Positions 9,673-21,200 of a DNA stretch of 64,000 nt are shown here, one piece after another. This DNA comes from Oscarella lobularis. Lineage: Eukaryota > Porifera > Homoscleromorpha > Homosclerophorida > Oscarellidae. Within the stretch, counting starts at the first letter, position 1; the number at the start of each line of letters is the position of its first letter. The notes under the pieces are model-generated. The model did no database searches, had not been told where the DNA came from, and saw only the letters and a list, made by a program, of their open reading frames with translations. The DNA is taken from positions 6,003,733 through 6,067,732 of the forward strand of contig NC_089175.1 of assembly GCF_947507565.1 (NCBI RefSeq), read 5' to 3'. A program made the translations under genes and the position numbers.

Positions 9673-10418
9673 ATGACTCTAGACCCTACGAAGACTGTTG
9701 TGGGCATCTTTGCTGTGTCTGGACTCGGATTGCTTCTCGACATTGTTGGCGTTGCCATACCGCAGTGGACGGTGGTAAAGTCCGAGTCCGACTTTATTCC
9801 AAACGCCAATATTGGCCTTTGGGGCACCTTGACGGCAGGAGGTTGTCAGCACTGTTGCGGGCATCTTCGATGTGTCCGGTCTGGGACTGCTTTTGAACAT
9901 TGTTGCCGTTGCCATACCGCAGTGGAAGGTTGCAGTGGGGCCGTTTCAATCGGTCGTCAAATTAGGCCTTTGTAACGTTAGCGCAGAAGGTAGTCAGCGC
10001 AATATCAGCGGCTTCGGTCGCGTCACTAGTAGGCTTTCTTGTTCTTTTGCAGCTTACATCTATGCTGTTCGGGCTATGACAATCCTCTCCATTCTTTTTG
10101 AAGCCTCATCAATGGCCGGGACAGTTGAGGCTTTGCGCAAGATCAGAAGCGATTCTGGAAAGTTTCGAAAACGGGCCAAGGAATCTGGCGAAATGTCGGA
10201 TGCGTACGGTGGCTTACGATTTCAATTTATGCTTTTCTTTGAATCAGCTGTGTTTTGCAGCTATATTTCTTGCCGTCGGAGTCATTGTTTACGGAGCTAA
10301 GGTGCAGATGAACTTTGGTGCGTCCTTTTATCTCTGCATTGTTGCTGTTCTGTTTTACGTCGTTGCGGCCCTGCTTCAGATGAAGATGCTGGCATCCGCC
10401 AACACTGATAGCAGTTGA
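9673..10418 (+). CDS. Claudin/PMP22-like tetraspan, copy 3 (fused double first exon)
   Basis: ATG at 9673 begins a normal first exon (MTLDPTKTVVGIFAVSGLGL through GLWGTLTAGGCQ). At about 9852 this runs directly into a second first exon, beginning at the equivalent of codon 8 (ACTGTTGCGGGCATC) and continuing through PQWKV to ISGF. The junction is out of frame, as expected from unequal recombination between two tandem copies. Exon 2 (AYIYAVRAMTILSI) and exon 3 (IFLAVGVIVYGAKVQMNFGA, stop at 10418) are intact. The intron 2 donor appears shifted to GTGGCT at about 10211, which preserves phase. An internal ATG at 9872 could start a short form with the intact rest. Functional status is uncertain. 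Confidence 0.55.
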
Positions 10419-10475
10419 ACCTCTGTGAAAGAAATCATTCTTCTTTGTTGTTGTCCGCGCATCGCACCAATGTAT

Positions 10476-10485
10476 CTCACGTGAG
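10476..10485. promoter_or_regulatory. CTCACGTGAG palindrome (E-box), site 2
   Basis: Second copy, 57 bp after the stop of tetraspan copy 3, followed by a conserved GGGCGTGGCTCGCCGCAGTC-like tail that recurs after copy 4. Confidence 0.5.
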
Positions 10486-11001
10486 AAAAACGCAGCGGGC
10501 GTGGCTCGCCGCAGTCACAGAGACTTCAGCTTCGTTGCTACCGCTGCGGTCACATAATGCTTCTCCGAACCATCTCCCTTCTCCGACTCTTTCAATTGAA
10601 GTCTGCCGAACGTTCGATCAGGTGCTTGATCTCCTTTATGATAGCATTATACGACCTGGACCAACTGACCGACCGATAAAAGGCTATTGCTCTTATTTCA
10701 AGGCCTTTTGCAAACTTTATTTCGTGTCTGTAAGCAAAACCCTTTCGGGTTCATTACCGCCTTGCAAATGAAACGGAATTCAATTAATCAATTGACCCTT
10801 CTTCTGTCATACCGTTCAAGGAATCTCTCCTCTTCGATCCTCCTCTGCATTCTTCTAACCACTCCTTCCCCCAGCGCAGCTGTCCTAGCTCTTATCAGCC
10901 GCACCCAGATTCCTCCTAGACTAATTAATTCGCCTGATTTTGAGCGACTTATCAGTCGTTTGCGTCGTCTTGCTTCGGTCACATCTCAAAGGCTCTCCGC
11001 T

Positions 11002-11583
11002 ATGACTCCAGACCCCACGAGAACTGTTGTGGCTATCTTCGCTGTGTCCGGTCTCGGATTGCTTCTCAACATTGTTGGCGTTGCCATACCGCAGTGGGGG
11101 ACGAATGTTTTCTTTAGTTTTGGCATTTGGGATGCGACACTCACAGGAGGTTGTCAGCGCAAAATCAGCAGCGCCTTAGTAGAGCCCCGTCACTAGTAAG
11201 CGTTATCGTTCTTTTGCAGTTGCTTACATCAGTGCTGTTCGAGCCATGACAATTCTCTCTATCTTGGCTGGCGTCGGATCAATTGGCCTAACAGTTGCAG
11301 CTTTCCTCAAGATCAGAAGCGATTCTAGCTTTGGAGGAATGGCCAAGGCTGCCGGCGGAGCTTCGATGTCTCAGGGTACAATAACCGACAGTTTTAATTT
11401 TCACTTTTTCTCTGAATCAACTGATTTTCAGCTTTCTTTCTTGCTATTGGAGTTATTATTTACGGAGCTAAGTTGCAGGGAAACTTTGGCGCATCCTTTT
11501 ATCTCTGCATTGTTGCTGTTGGGCTCTACATCGGTGCCGCCGTGCTTCTGTTGAAGACGCTAGCATCCGCCGACACTAAGTAG
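11002..11583 (+). CDS. Claudin/PMP22-like four-pass membrane protein, copy 4 (most intact)
   Basis: Three exons with consistent phases. Exon 1: TM1 (VVAIFAVSGLGLLLNIVGVA), then PQWGTNVFF...FGIWDATLTGGCQ, the W-x(n)-G[LI]W...C loop typical of the PMP22/EMP/claudin superfamily. Exon 2: AYISAVRAMTILSILAGVGS, containing TM2 and TM3, followed by a basic turn (KIRSDSSF). Exon 3: AFFLAIGVIIYGAKLQGNFG and a last TM (YLCIVAVGLYIGAAVLLL), stop at 11583. Only one loop cysteine is evident, against two in true claudins, so the exact subfamily is open. Likely a small plasma-membrane or junction protein. The upstream block (CTTATCAGTCGTTTGCG...) is shared with the other copies, implying common regulation. 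Confidence 0.75.
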
Positions 11584-12527
11584 TGGCCAGATGTTTGCGC
11601 GCAAAAACTTTTTGCTTTCTTGTTGGCTCACCGTATCGCACTTTGTGTATGTCGCCTCACGTGAGAAAAAATAGCAGGCGTGGCTCGCCGTAGTCCACCC
11701 GTCTTTAGAGGTGCAGTGTACTTGCTATAAAATCGCAACTTCAGTTTTTTGCTGCTGCCTCCGCCGCTGTGGTCACTGCTCCTTTGCGCTGGCGCGCCTC
11801 TCTCTCCGACTGTCTTCGAGTCTCTACCGTCTCTGCCGGCCGTTCGATCAGGCGATTGACAATAGAGAATCTAGCTCGTAGCTGCAGCACTGTGCGCTTA
11901 GTATGATCGGTAGAAAGGCGGTTTTAGACGTTACGACTCGGACAAGAAAAGTAGATCTCACGTGCTTGACCGGATATGTTGTCTGTGCAGAAGCGGAATC
12001 GCTCGCCAGGTGACGAGATAAATCTGCGGGGTTTAATTTAATTCTCTAGTGACCTCAAACAATCAGAGCAATTCGAAGAAAAGAGACTACTTTTAGAGCA
12101 ATTCTGAGTCTTGACGTGAATAAATTAGCATGAGTGCTGTCCGACGTCAAAATCTCACGTGCTTGACCGGATATGTTGTCTCTGCAGAAGCGGAATCGTT
12201 CGTCAAGTGGCGAGACGAAATCAGCGGAGTCTGTTCTATCACAGTCTCCGGTGACCTCGAAGCGAAGGAAAGAGCCTAGTTCTGAGAAGTTGACGTGTAT
12301 ATACTCGCCGACTAGAGATGCAAGAAGACGCGGGCCTTTGTTGTGGTGATAAGACTCGCTGAGGTTGTCACGGGAAATCAATTTTCAACGGGGTGGGGTG
12401 GGGATGGTGTTAATTAAGTAATTAATTAAGTCAATTCGACTGAGCGCTTCCTTTGAATCTGTCAATCAAACTTGAAGACATTGATTTGGGCTTTCATTCC
12501 AGTTTCAGTCCTCGACCTAGACTCACG
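11584..12527. other. Spacer between the tetraspan array and the CRD gene
   Basis: No confident gene. Positions 11954-12030 and 12152-12230 are tandem copies 198 bp apart of a block starting ATCTCACGTGCTTGACCGGA, each with a CACGTG core. An open frame on the minus strand (12381-12055) crosses the second copy, but the corresponding frame in the first copy has stops, so a gene is not claimed. A TTAATTAA-rich stretch lies at about 12410-12430. Confidence 0.55.
11656..11665. promoter_or_regulatory. CTCACGTGAG palindrome (E-box), site 3
   Basis: Third copy, about 70 bp after the stop of tetraspan copy 4, followed by AGGCGTGGCTCGCCGTAGTC as at site 2. Confidence 0.5.
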
Positions 12528-13773
12528 ATGCAATTCCGTCTCTTCGTGTTGACTGCCGTCTTGCTCTGCTTTACGCCCGAAATTTGCTCTGCCCACTCCC
12601 CTTTGCACACTATCATCAAAGTCAAGTACGCCGCAGAACAAATCATAAAGGAGCTCTCGGGGTCACCAGCAGCAGCGGCGGCGGCGGGGGTAGAGGCCGA
12701 GGCTGCGCCAGCGCACGTGCCTCAGAGAAGCAAGAGAGCCGCACCCTACTCGCCGGTGACAACCCCATCGTATGATTTCGGACCGAAGACGGCATGCTCA
12801 AAACCCGACGTGTCTGGTTGTTCTGTCGAATCTTCTGTTACCATTCCGAGCTACTTGACGCGCTTCACGACGGGAACACTCGGAAATGCAATCGACGAAT
12901 TGGTCGACGTGGTGAAAGAGACGGTAAATAACGACTGTGGCGACAGCGTACGAGACATGTTTTGCGAATTGATTGCACAACCCATATGTACATCGGATAA
13001 CAAAGCTATGTACAACTTCAACCTGCAAGAGGTAATTCGAATCGAACACGCGCGTGGCAGGTTCAACTGCACAGTACACCTGTTGTAAATTAATCTATGT
13101 GATGACGTCAGGTGCATATCTAAATATCTAACTTATGCTTAACTTTGCAGAAGTGCAACGCTGTTGTGCAAACGTGCTCAACGGGGTCGGCCGGGGGCGC
13201 CTTCCTCCAATCGACTCTGTGCAGCGAAGACATTAGCGACGTGTACAAGCTAAACGGACGATCGTATCCTCTAACCGACTGCAGAGTTCCTCAAGTCGAT
13301 TTCTGCTCCAATACGGCAACGTCTCCCGATTGGCTCGTCGCAAGTTTTGAACTGAACGGCGATTCGTTTTCAGACATTGAAGAGTTGGTGGACATTGCAC
13401 TTGTCACAGACGACGACGGGACGTGCAAGGAGTCGTACTTCGAACTCGCCTGCACGGTGGCAACTTGCGACGGAGACAACATCAGAGGCTACCGAGATGC
13501 CAACACGTGCCAAAGAGTCGTTGACTGGTACGTACACTAGTAACAAGTGCAACCGGGCAAAAGTCAATTAGATTCGTTCAGCTTCCAACCAATGTTTCGA
13601 GAAACTGCCGCAAAAATTCTGCAATGCTCAGGGCAAGAACGCGTTAAAAGTGGACTCACCTTACTTTTTGTTGTCGGGTAATTGTCCGAGTTGCAATCAG
13701 TTTTAATTAGACGATTATTCTTTCTTCTTACTTTAGGTTGGGACTCATTCTCGCAGTGGTCGAAGTGTTTTGA
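12528..13773 (+). CDS. Secreted/anchored protein with two Frizzled-type cysteine-rich domains
   Basis: Four exons: 12528-13031, 13151-13527, 13582-13677 and 13737-13773, phases consistent, about 337 residues. It starts with a signal peptide (MQFRLFVLTAVLLCFTPEIC) and an Ala/Glu-rich stretch, then a dibasic furin-like site QRSKR. Two Frizzled-like CRDs follow. CRD1 is CSKPDVSGC, ELVDVVKETVNNDC, FCELIAQPIC, KCNAVVQTC. CRD2 is CRVPQVDFC, ELVDIALVTDDDGTC, LACTVATC, TCQRVVDC. The exon 2/3 junction restores the last VVDC cysteine, which supports the splice. The C-terminus (SGLTLLFVVGLGLILAVVEV) is hydrophobic with no cytoplasmic tail, as in GPI-anchor signals. Frizzled CRDs bind Wnt lipids or related ligands; a Wnt-binding or decoy role here is only inferred. 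Confidence 0.75.
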
Positions 13774-15338
13774 AAGCACTGCGGCAGCGGTGGATCGTGA
13801 CATTCCTGTATGATCTGCGTACCAGCAGCGAACAACGCTCTACTGCAGTTGGTGTCTGTGTATCACTCGTTTTTTTTCTTTTCTTTTGATGAATCCCTTC
13901 GTTCTTGTTGCTCCGCTAATGAAACCGCGTGGCGTGCTCACAACTTAGACCCAGCACACCAAAAACGCAGGCACCGCTCGAGGCATATCCCTGAACTTTC
14001 ACGGGCCGAACTTTTAGCAGGTTCCCTCGGGGGGAGGCGCTGTCACACGCGCGTTAGCGAGGACAAGGGTATTTCCCAGGGTATTTCCCTGGGTATTTCT
14101 CTCGGCGCTGTCGTCTTCCTTGACTGTTCCTTTCGTCCCCCGTCGCTCAAAATTGAGTGAGAAGCGATTCTTTGCTAGCGACCTGGGTCCTGAAGCGCTG
14201 CGCTTCGAATCAACACGCCAGCGAACATTGGCGAGCGACGGCGTGTCCGCCAACGGAAAAAAAAAAGAAACACAGAAGCTCGGCGACGAGATTCGACAGC
14301 TATGTTCGTTACTGACAACGCGAACGAGACAAAAGATAAACGCTAGCTCGAACATTTTAACGATTTGGAACGACAATAAGTCCGGAGTTTCTGGAGACGA
14401 TTGAAATTCATTTCACCTCCTCTCGGACGCGTTCCTGACTAAATAGTAGAGATGCTCGCTTGAAATTGTCGTACAATTGAAGAGGACAATACATTGGCTA
14501 ATGTAATATCATTGGTTAATCAAAACTAGATGTAGACTTTTTATGGATTGGCTCATCTGGATGTAATCTTCGTTAACTTTTCAGACACGTCACGGTTTTA
14601 TAGTGAGCTCGCAGTTGATTGAGCCACTGCTCTGAGTCTGAGTGTGGCATTATAACGTTGATCATAGAGCGACGTAGTCTTTCCTCGAACGTGATCAGCG
14701 GCTGAAAGAGTTACTATGTGCGCAAAGTAGCAAAAGGTACCATCGGTTTCTTTGACAGAGCCCTGGTGTTCTATTATTTAATTAAGGATACTCACTTTCC
14801 CGTACATCTTACACCTCCCTCACGCGGAACGCCCTCTGAGCCAGAAACTGCATATGCGATCGGCTTCTTGGCATAAAACCAGCTGACGACATCTCTTTTG
14901 CAGCAATTTAGTATAAATTCCAACAGAAGTTCTCGAAAGCGTTCTGCTACCTATGGTGATCATCATACCAGTACGCGATCCTCGGCCTTCAAATAATGTT
15001 AAATTTTATAGGAGTTAGATTCTGAACAAGTAAGAAGACGAAAAGTAAAGAACACGCTTTTTCCAATCTTCTTCTTTGTGCAGTCACGTGAGCCTGTTTA
15101 CCAGGACGCTTCTTCGCCTCAAAGTGAAACGGTATTATAAATTACCTGTTTGAGCAGATGAAGTATTTGTGTTAAGTAGGAAATAGACGATGAAACCGAA
15201 GAGTTAAGAGGAGAATCGCATAAATCTACGACACGCCCAGACTCTGGTAGATAAATGCATTATATAATAATTTGGCACATTGCACGCCTAAAACTTTACA
15301 AAGCAACATTTTTATTTTATTACTTTTCCTGTTTTAGA
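13774..15338. other. Gene-poor spacer
   Basis: Open frames here (for example 14120-14404 plus and 14376-14014 minus) are low in complexity and overlap each other, and none shows a domain. A short repeat GGGTATTTCCC(A/T)GGGTATTT lies near 14066-14100. Upstream exons or the promoter of the multipass gene that starts at or before 15339 probably lie at the right end but could not be placed. Confidence 0.5.
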
Positions 15339-17914
15339 AACGCATTCACACCGGTTCTCTTCAAATTCTCATCCTTTTTCTGATACTGGACAAAACACTT
15401 CTTGGGCATACATGGAGAAACAAAACAAAAAAAAGGCGTCTACAAGTAGCCGTCCTTTTTCCGATACTGGACAAAATATTTCTTGGGCATACATGGAGGA
15501 ACAAAACAAAAAAGAGCCGTCTAGCGGTCCATTTTCCTTTCACCGTCGCTTTGATCAAAACATTGGGCCATCTTTCGATTTATGTGAAGCCGATCCGTCG
15601 GCACTCAAAGAACTAGAAACAGACTTTGCATCTCAATGCACCGACGACGGTGTTGATGTACTGAAATATGACAATAATCAAGTTGAGGAAACTGCTTTTA
15701 CATTGTGTAGCGAAGGTAAATGCAGCAAAGAAAGATTTTGTATTTTAATCAATGAACTGCTCTTAAGTTGATTGCAAGTCCGCTGGCACTGATAAAGCCA
15801 CTGATGTGGAGGATGCTTCATCAGACATTAGCGAAAACAGCGTCACAGAATTTTCCTACCAAGTTGCTTCGAAAGCCAGCTTGTCAACAACTTCACTTGT
15901 TTCCGAAAAGAGCGTAAACGGTGAGCATTAGTAACATTCTTTGTGTAAAATCATCCTGAACTGTCTATCAGAAGAGAGTCAAGAACAAACAGAAACTAAT
16001 GCATTCAATGGTAAATTTAGGTAGAAGTTGTTTAGAATCCAAAACATTTTTTCTATAGATCCTCAAAAGCCAAATGATCCACTCCTACCGAAAGAATTGG
16101 AACCTGAGGAATGTCAAACAGAAAAAGGCAGCACCCCAACTAAAAAGGACGTCAACGACTACTCTAAACAAGAACAAAAGGCTATGCTTGTTGTAAGCAG
16201 CCAAAAACTAATAACCGATATAGTATTTGCGATAGAAGAAAACAAAACGGCTGAGAGTGACGATAATGCAAACGATTGTAAGGGGCAACTTGAGTTGTGC
16301 CTAGAAAGGCAACCTCTTAAGTGCTGCTGCTATCCGGTGAAAGTGTGTCGAAATCAAGTGCACATCGATGAATCGTTTTTCAAAGCTGCAAAGGTCGGAG
16401 CAAAATACGCTTTGACAATTATTAAACCACCGAAGAAAATTACCACTCTTCTTCTGAGGCTGTTTGAAATAGCATTTTTTGTACTCTCCCTTTACGTGTA
16501 CGCAGACGAAGCTGCAGAAGAGGGCTTTACAAAGAAGGTTTCGGAGAGTAAATTCACTCTCGTTATTTTCTGCCTTGCAACTATTGACGTCATCGGTGCT
16601 GTCGTTGTCGGAATGGTGTCTCTGATTCTTTCTGCTCAGAAAGAAATTAGACTCGAGAGTTACGTGTTAGCAGGCGAAGACAAGAAGCCATCTGAAGTCA
16701 TTCGTGCCACGCAAAAATCGGGTTGGATTACGGTTTACGAATTTTGCTCGAAATTTCTTCTACTCTTGCTGATTTATCCCCTTCTCATCGGTGACATCTA
16801 CGAGTTCGCTTTACTTTGGGCAGTGACCAACGCCACTTCAGTCCAAGTGAACGTCACTGGAAAAGATCTCGCTTTATCCGCCTCCGACTTTAGTTCCGTT
16901 CTAAAGGATGCCGCACTAGATAGCATTCCAAAGACAGTTGCACTTGTCATCGGACTAATGATCGCATTATTTGACGTTTATCTTCATCGCATTCACATGA
17001 TGAGAAAAGCGCACGGCGAAATTCGAAAGATGCAAAGGCAAGTTGAAACAAGTTGCTGTTCACTCGTGGGACGTCTTGTTACTCACAACGTATTCCTTAT
17101 GCTGTTTAACATTATCATTCTTGTTGCTATTGGACTTAGAGCACTCGAGGACAATCGGGTAGAAATATGTCGCAGTGAGGTTCTTCAATCAGGGAAAGCA
17201 ACAGTACGTTTTTGCTCAAAGGCAGCCAATTACACAGTCAAAATAGAAAATGGCACAATCAGCTCTCTAGACGTTGCCGACCCATTTATTAGTGACAAAG
17301 CTTGGATTATGATTGTTTCCGGCTTTGTGATACCTATTCTCAGTCTTATTATTTTTCTTCAAACAAACGTCCTTTGGTTCCAAGAGTCATTCGTTTTGCT
17401 GTTACAAGGAGTTATGAGCAAAGAGGACGATGAAAGTTTGCCTGAAGAGTTTGAAAACGCTACCTCTAAAGTCAAGACAGATAGACGGCGAGAAAAGCTT
17501 GCAGACATGCTCGACGACCGAAACGTCTTACCGGGATATACGTGCTGGAGCAGGCAAACCCAAAGTGTTTTCAATCCGATTTCTCTGTTGCTCGTTTTTC
17601 TTTATTGGAGTTCAGTTTTTGCTTTCGCCTACTACACCGCCGAAATAAATTACAGATACTCTTCATTGTTTAGTGTGAGTAATTTTTTTATTTATGCTAT
17701 CCCTTACGCTGTCAGTTCCTTGGTCCTTCTCATTGCTTTTCTAAACGATGCTTTTTCGTTTTTGACGATTTTCATTTTTATAGGCGTTGTCATTAATGTA
17801 GTTACTTGTATGTGGTGTGTTATTGTACCGATTATTCTCATTCAAAACGGCTACTGCAGAGAGAAATTCTGTTCAGAAGAAGAAGAAGAAGACGAAGGCA
17901 TTATTAGTAGCTAA
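15339..17914 (+). CDS. Orphan multipass membrane protein (about nine TM segments)
   Basis: Exons 15339-15715, 15768-15920, 15972-16010 and 16059-17914 join in phase. The 5' end is not found, since the first visible exon opens with an AG acceptor in phase 2. The N-terminal cytosol-like part is polar and acidic and begins with two copies of a 27-residue repeat (PFSDTGQN.SWAYME.QNKK). A CCCYPVKVC cluster precedes about nine hydrophobic segments, including LLRLFEIAFFVLSLYVYA, FLLLLLIYPLLIGDIYEFAL, VFLMLFNIIILVAIGL, PISLLLVFLYWSSVFAFAYY and IFIFIGVVINVVTCMWCVIV. The predicted loops hold N-glycosylation sites such as NVTG and NYT. The C-terminus is acidic (EEEEEDEGIISS). No family is recognised; transporter, channel-like or G-protein-coupled-like functions are all possible. 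Confidence 0.7.
15370..15527 (+). repeat. 81-bp in-frame tandem duplication
   Basis: Two units, beginning CCTTTTTCTGATACTGGACA at about 15370 and CCTTTTTCCGATACTGGACA at about 15453, encode the 27-residue repeat in the N-terminus of the multipass protein. A third partial copy of its first residues (PFSFHRRFDQN) follows. Confidence 0.85.
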
Positions 17915-18260
17915 ATCGACACATTATTATTTTTTGCCTGCGATTGTTCTTTCAGCAGTTTTGTTTTTCAATTATACATGTTTCTGCAAATTATTTGAGG
18001 CTAAAAATGAAGTCCGGGACATTCGACAAGGTCCGTGCCTCGTCGCCTCGCGACTGCGTGTGTAAAAGTACGTTGCGTGGCATATTCATAAGATCCCGAC
18101 GGCTCTCACGGCCTTTTAGTGACGTCCGAAGTTCATCAGCACTCGTATTGATTCGTATAAGGTCTTCGCGCATGCGATTGAACAATAAAAGACCAGAGGT
18201 CGTCTTGTCTCACGCCTTCGACGTCGACCCCTCCACTTGAGACCCACGAGTGAACTCGCC
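17915..18260. other. Short spacer before the ADAM gene
   Basis: No frame with family features. It probably holds the 3' end of the multipass gene and the promoter of the ADAM gene. An AATAAA-type motif lies at 18183-18188 (ACAATAAAAG). Confidence 0.4.
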
Positions 18261-21200
18261 ATGAGTTCGTTACGTGTCAACCACTTCGTTTCGTGCGCAA
18301 TTCTAGTTCTGGCTTCGGTTCTGGTCGAGACATCTCGAGGAGAGAAAGGTAGGTATGTACACTCGCTCAAACTTAGACCCTATAGTCTAAGCGAGGCGGG
18401 GAGACAAGAGAAATACGAGGAACTAGCTAGTGGGCGCTGAAAGTCATATAGATCTAAGTAGAATCGAAGAAGCCACTCTACGTCTTCCTATTGCATATTT
18501 GTCCACGTTGACAGGATGCCAAAGCATCCTTGACTCGTCCGCTTTTTAACGCTACGTAGTCTTTTTCCTGGAGTGTTCTCCTGAGGGTTTTGTCTCGTCT
18601 AGAAATCGTCTTGCCGCGAGACAAGTTTGGACGGCCGTTAGGCAGACTTTTTACAGCTAAGGTAATGGATCAACTTCCTTTGTTCGTCCGGGAGCGAGAC
18701 GATGTCGTTATATGTAGAAGAGTGGTGGTCACGTAGATGAAACGACCGTACGATTGCGCGCATTCCAAAGGGAATTGGTTCTAGAACTTGAGTTGAACAG
18801 GTGGGACTATTAATTAATTAATTAATATTCAGTAGAAGAAATACGTGAGCGATTCTAAAATCCTTTTTAGAAATTTACTTCCAGAGAACTACGTATCGAT
18901 ATCATTCACGAAAGAAGGAAAGATGATAACTAAGGTTGTTCACAAGGAAATGTGCCAGAGTCTGCAAAGAAAATAAATCGAAGTCGTTTATAGAAAGGCA
19001 TTGACAATTGCTATTATCACGGTCGAATTTCCGGATTTGCTAACTCCAGTGCAGTCATTAGCAGCTGCAACGGAATAGAGTTAGTGTGCAGAGTAGAAGC
19101 TTAGTTTTTTCATGGCCTTTTCTTTTGTACAGAGGAATGTTTTTCTATGGTTCTGACTTGGATACGTATTTCTATATCAATCCAGTCAAGGAAGAACTAG
19201 ATGGCAGTTTCGTGCACTCTATCGAAAGAGCAAGCGACTTGGAGACGTTTCCTATTACAAACACTTGTGGTCAGTGCGCAATGATATTTAGTATTCTGAC
19301 GTCAAGATAAAATATTCTTATTTCGAAGGGAACGATTCCAATCATACGCATCGTTTTTCGAATCCAATTCGCTCGCCCTTCGCCGAACACGAAATTGCCA
19401 AAAGAACTCGAATGAGGGTACGTCTGTCATAGAAATCTGCCTGTGAGAGACTTCTGTGCGCTCAGATTCCCAGAGACGTCACGGGAGAGACAAAGTACGT
19501 CGAACTGTTACTAGTGAACGACAACAGTCGAGTAAGGAATGCGTGCCACACTTCGTCTCTCTTCATACGACACGTAATTTTCAGTTCACTGCTTTGGGAA
19601 GCGTGGATGCTGTCGAGTCTCAAACAGTCCGGATTGCTAATATTGCTGATGACGTACGTCTAAGCAATCCTATATTGCCTCGATCAAAATCTTCGTGTCT
19701 GTAGAATTATAGACGGCAGCTGAATACGAGAGTCGTTTTGGTCGGAGTAATAACGTGGAATAACGGAGATCAGATTCAAGTCAGCTCCGTCGCCGGTACT
19801 ACTCTTGCACGATTCGCCGAATATCGTCGAACTGTCTTGTCCCAAACCGTTCCGAACGACGTCGCTCATCTTCTAACGTGAGTGCGCGAACTCTCGTTTA
19901 AATCTCGTTCGTATTGGCATTCTCGGATTCTTAGGCAAATTGACTTCGACGGAAACACCGTCGGCGTAGCTTTCCTAGATGGAACGTGCACCGTGTTTAG
20001 CGCTGTCGGTGCCGTTCAGGTGAGTGGACTTCGGTCGTTGCGCGCCAAAGGGCGACGTTTTGGGGTCTAGTTCCTTGTGTCTGTCGAAGCGACCGGTTCG
20101 ACCCTGACCCACGAGTTGGGGCACAACTTGGGAATGAATCACGATGACGGGCGTAAGTGAAATCGTACAAGAAGAACCCGCGTATTTTTTGTGTGTCATA
20201 CTCTCGACTACTTCAAGGTCCTTGTGACATCTGCTCTGATGCTGCCAATGGATGCGTTATGGCGGCTTCTTTTAGGTGAGCACGATTTTTCAGAAGGTAT
20301 TAGCGCATTAGAAGATTATTTTCTACCTAAGTGCAAGCCGACCGCCTACTGAATTCGCGGATTGCAGCGAGCTAGACTATTGTGACTATTTAGAAAACGG
20401 ACACGGGAGTTGTCTTTTCAACCTTCCTTCCAACGTGAGCTGCCAGCTTGGTGAAGCCTACTGTGACATTGAAGCGTGTAATCTCTCTCTTTTCATAGGC
20501 ATTCAGTCCTCCTGAATGTGGAAATCATTTTGTGGAGGAAGGAGAGGAGTGCGATTGTGGAACTCCGGCGGTATCTACTTCCTACATGGCGTTGTTTCGT
20601 CTACATTCTATAGTTTGCTTTTTCAGGAGTGCGGTGATCTAAGCAAATGCTGCAACAGCTCTACTTGCTTGCTCCAGCCCGGATCCCAGTGTGCGGAAGG
20701 ACTTTGCTGCAATACTAGCGAGTGCTCAGTGAGTCGACAGACTGATTGCTCAAATCCTGCCCACTGTATTTTTTTCTGTTAGTTTTTACCTGCAGGAATT
20801 CTATGTCGCGAAAACGTGACCGTGTGCGACTTGACGGAATATTGCTCGGGCGATAACGGAGAGGTAGACATTGTTTTGTGCCTATTAGCAGTACGGTGAT
20901 GTGCTGTTCTCTCAGTGTCCGGCAAACATTCATCTGCAGGACGGGACGCCATGCTTTGATTTAGTTGAAGTTGGCAACAGTGGACCAAGATTTGCGCTTT
21001 TGTTTTAATTGTCTATTTAGTCGAAATGTTATGACGGAGAGTGCGAGAGCCGCCTAAAGCAGTGCCAGTCTATTTGGGGACAGAGTAAACGAATGTCGCA
21101 CTGACAGTGACTGACGGAATCTCTCTCTAACAGACGCAAGTGCCGCGGATGACAGCTGTTATGCTCTCAACGTCAGGGGAGATCAACTCGGATTTTGCGC

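Noticed and set aside
12055-12381. 108-codon minus-strand frame beside the CRD gene
   Set aside because: It crosses a tandem duplication whose other copy has stops in the same frame; no recognisable domain.
14014-14376. 120-codon minus-strand frame with a hydrophobic start
   Set aside because: After a signal-like start it becomes low-complexity, overlaps a plus-strand frame of equal length and lacks splice or domain support.
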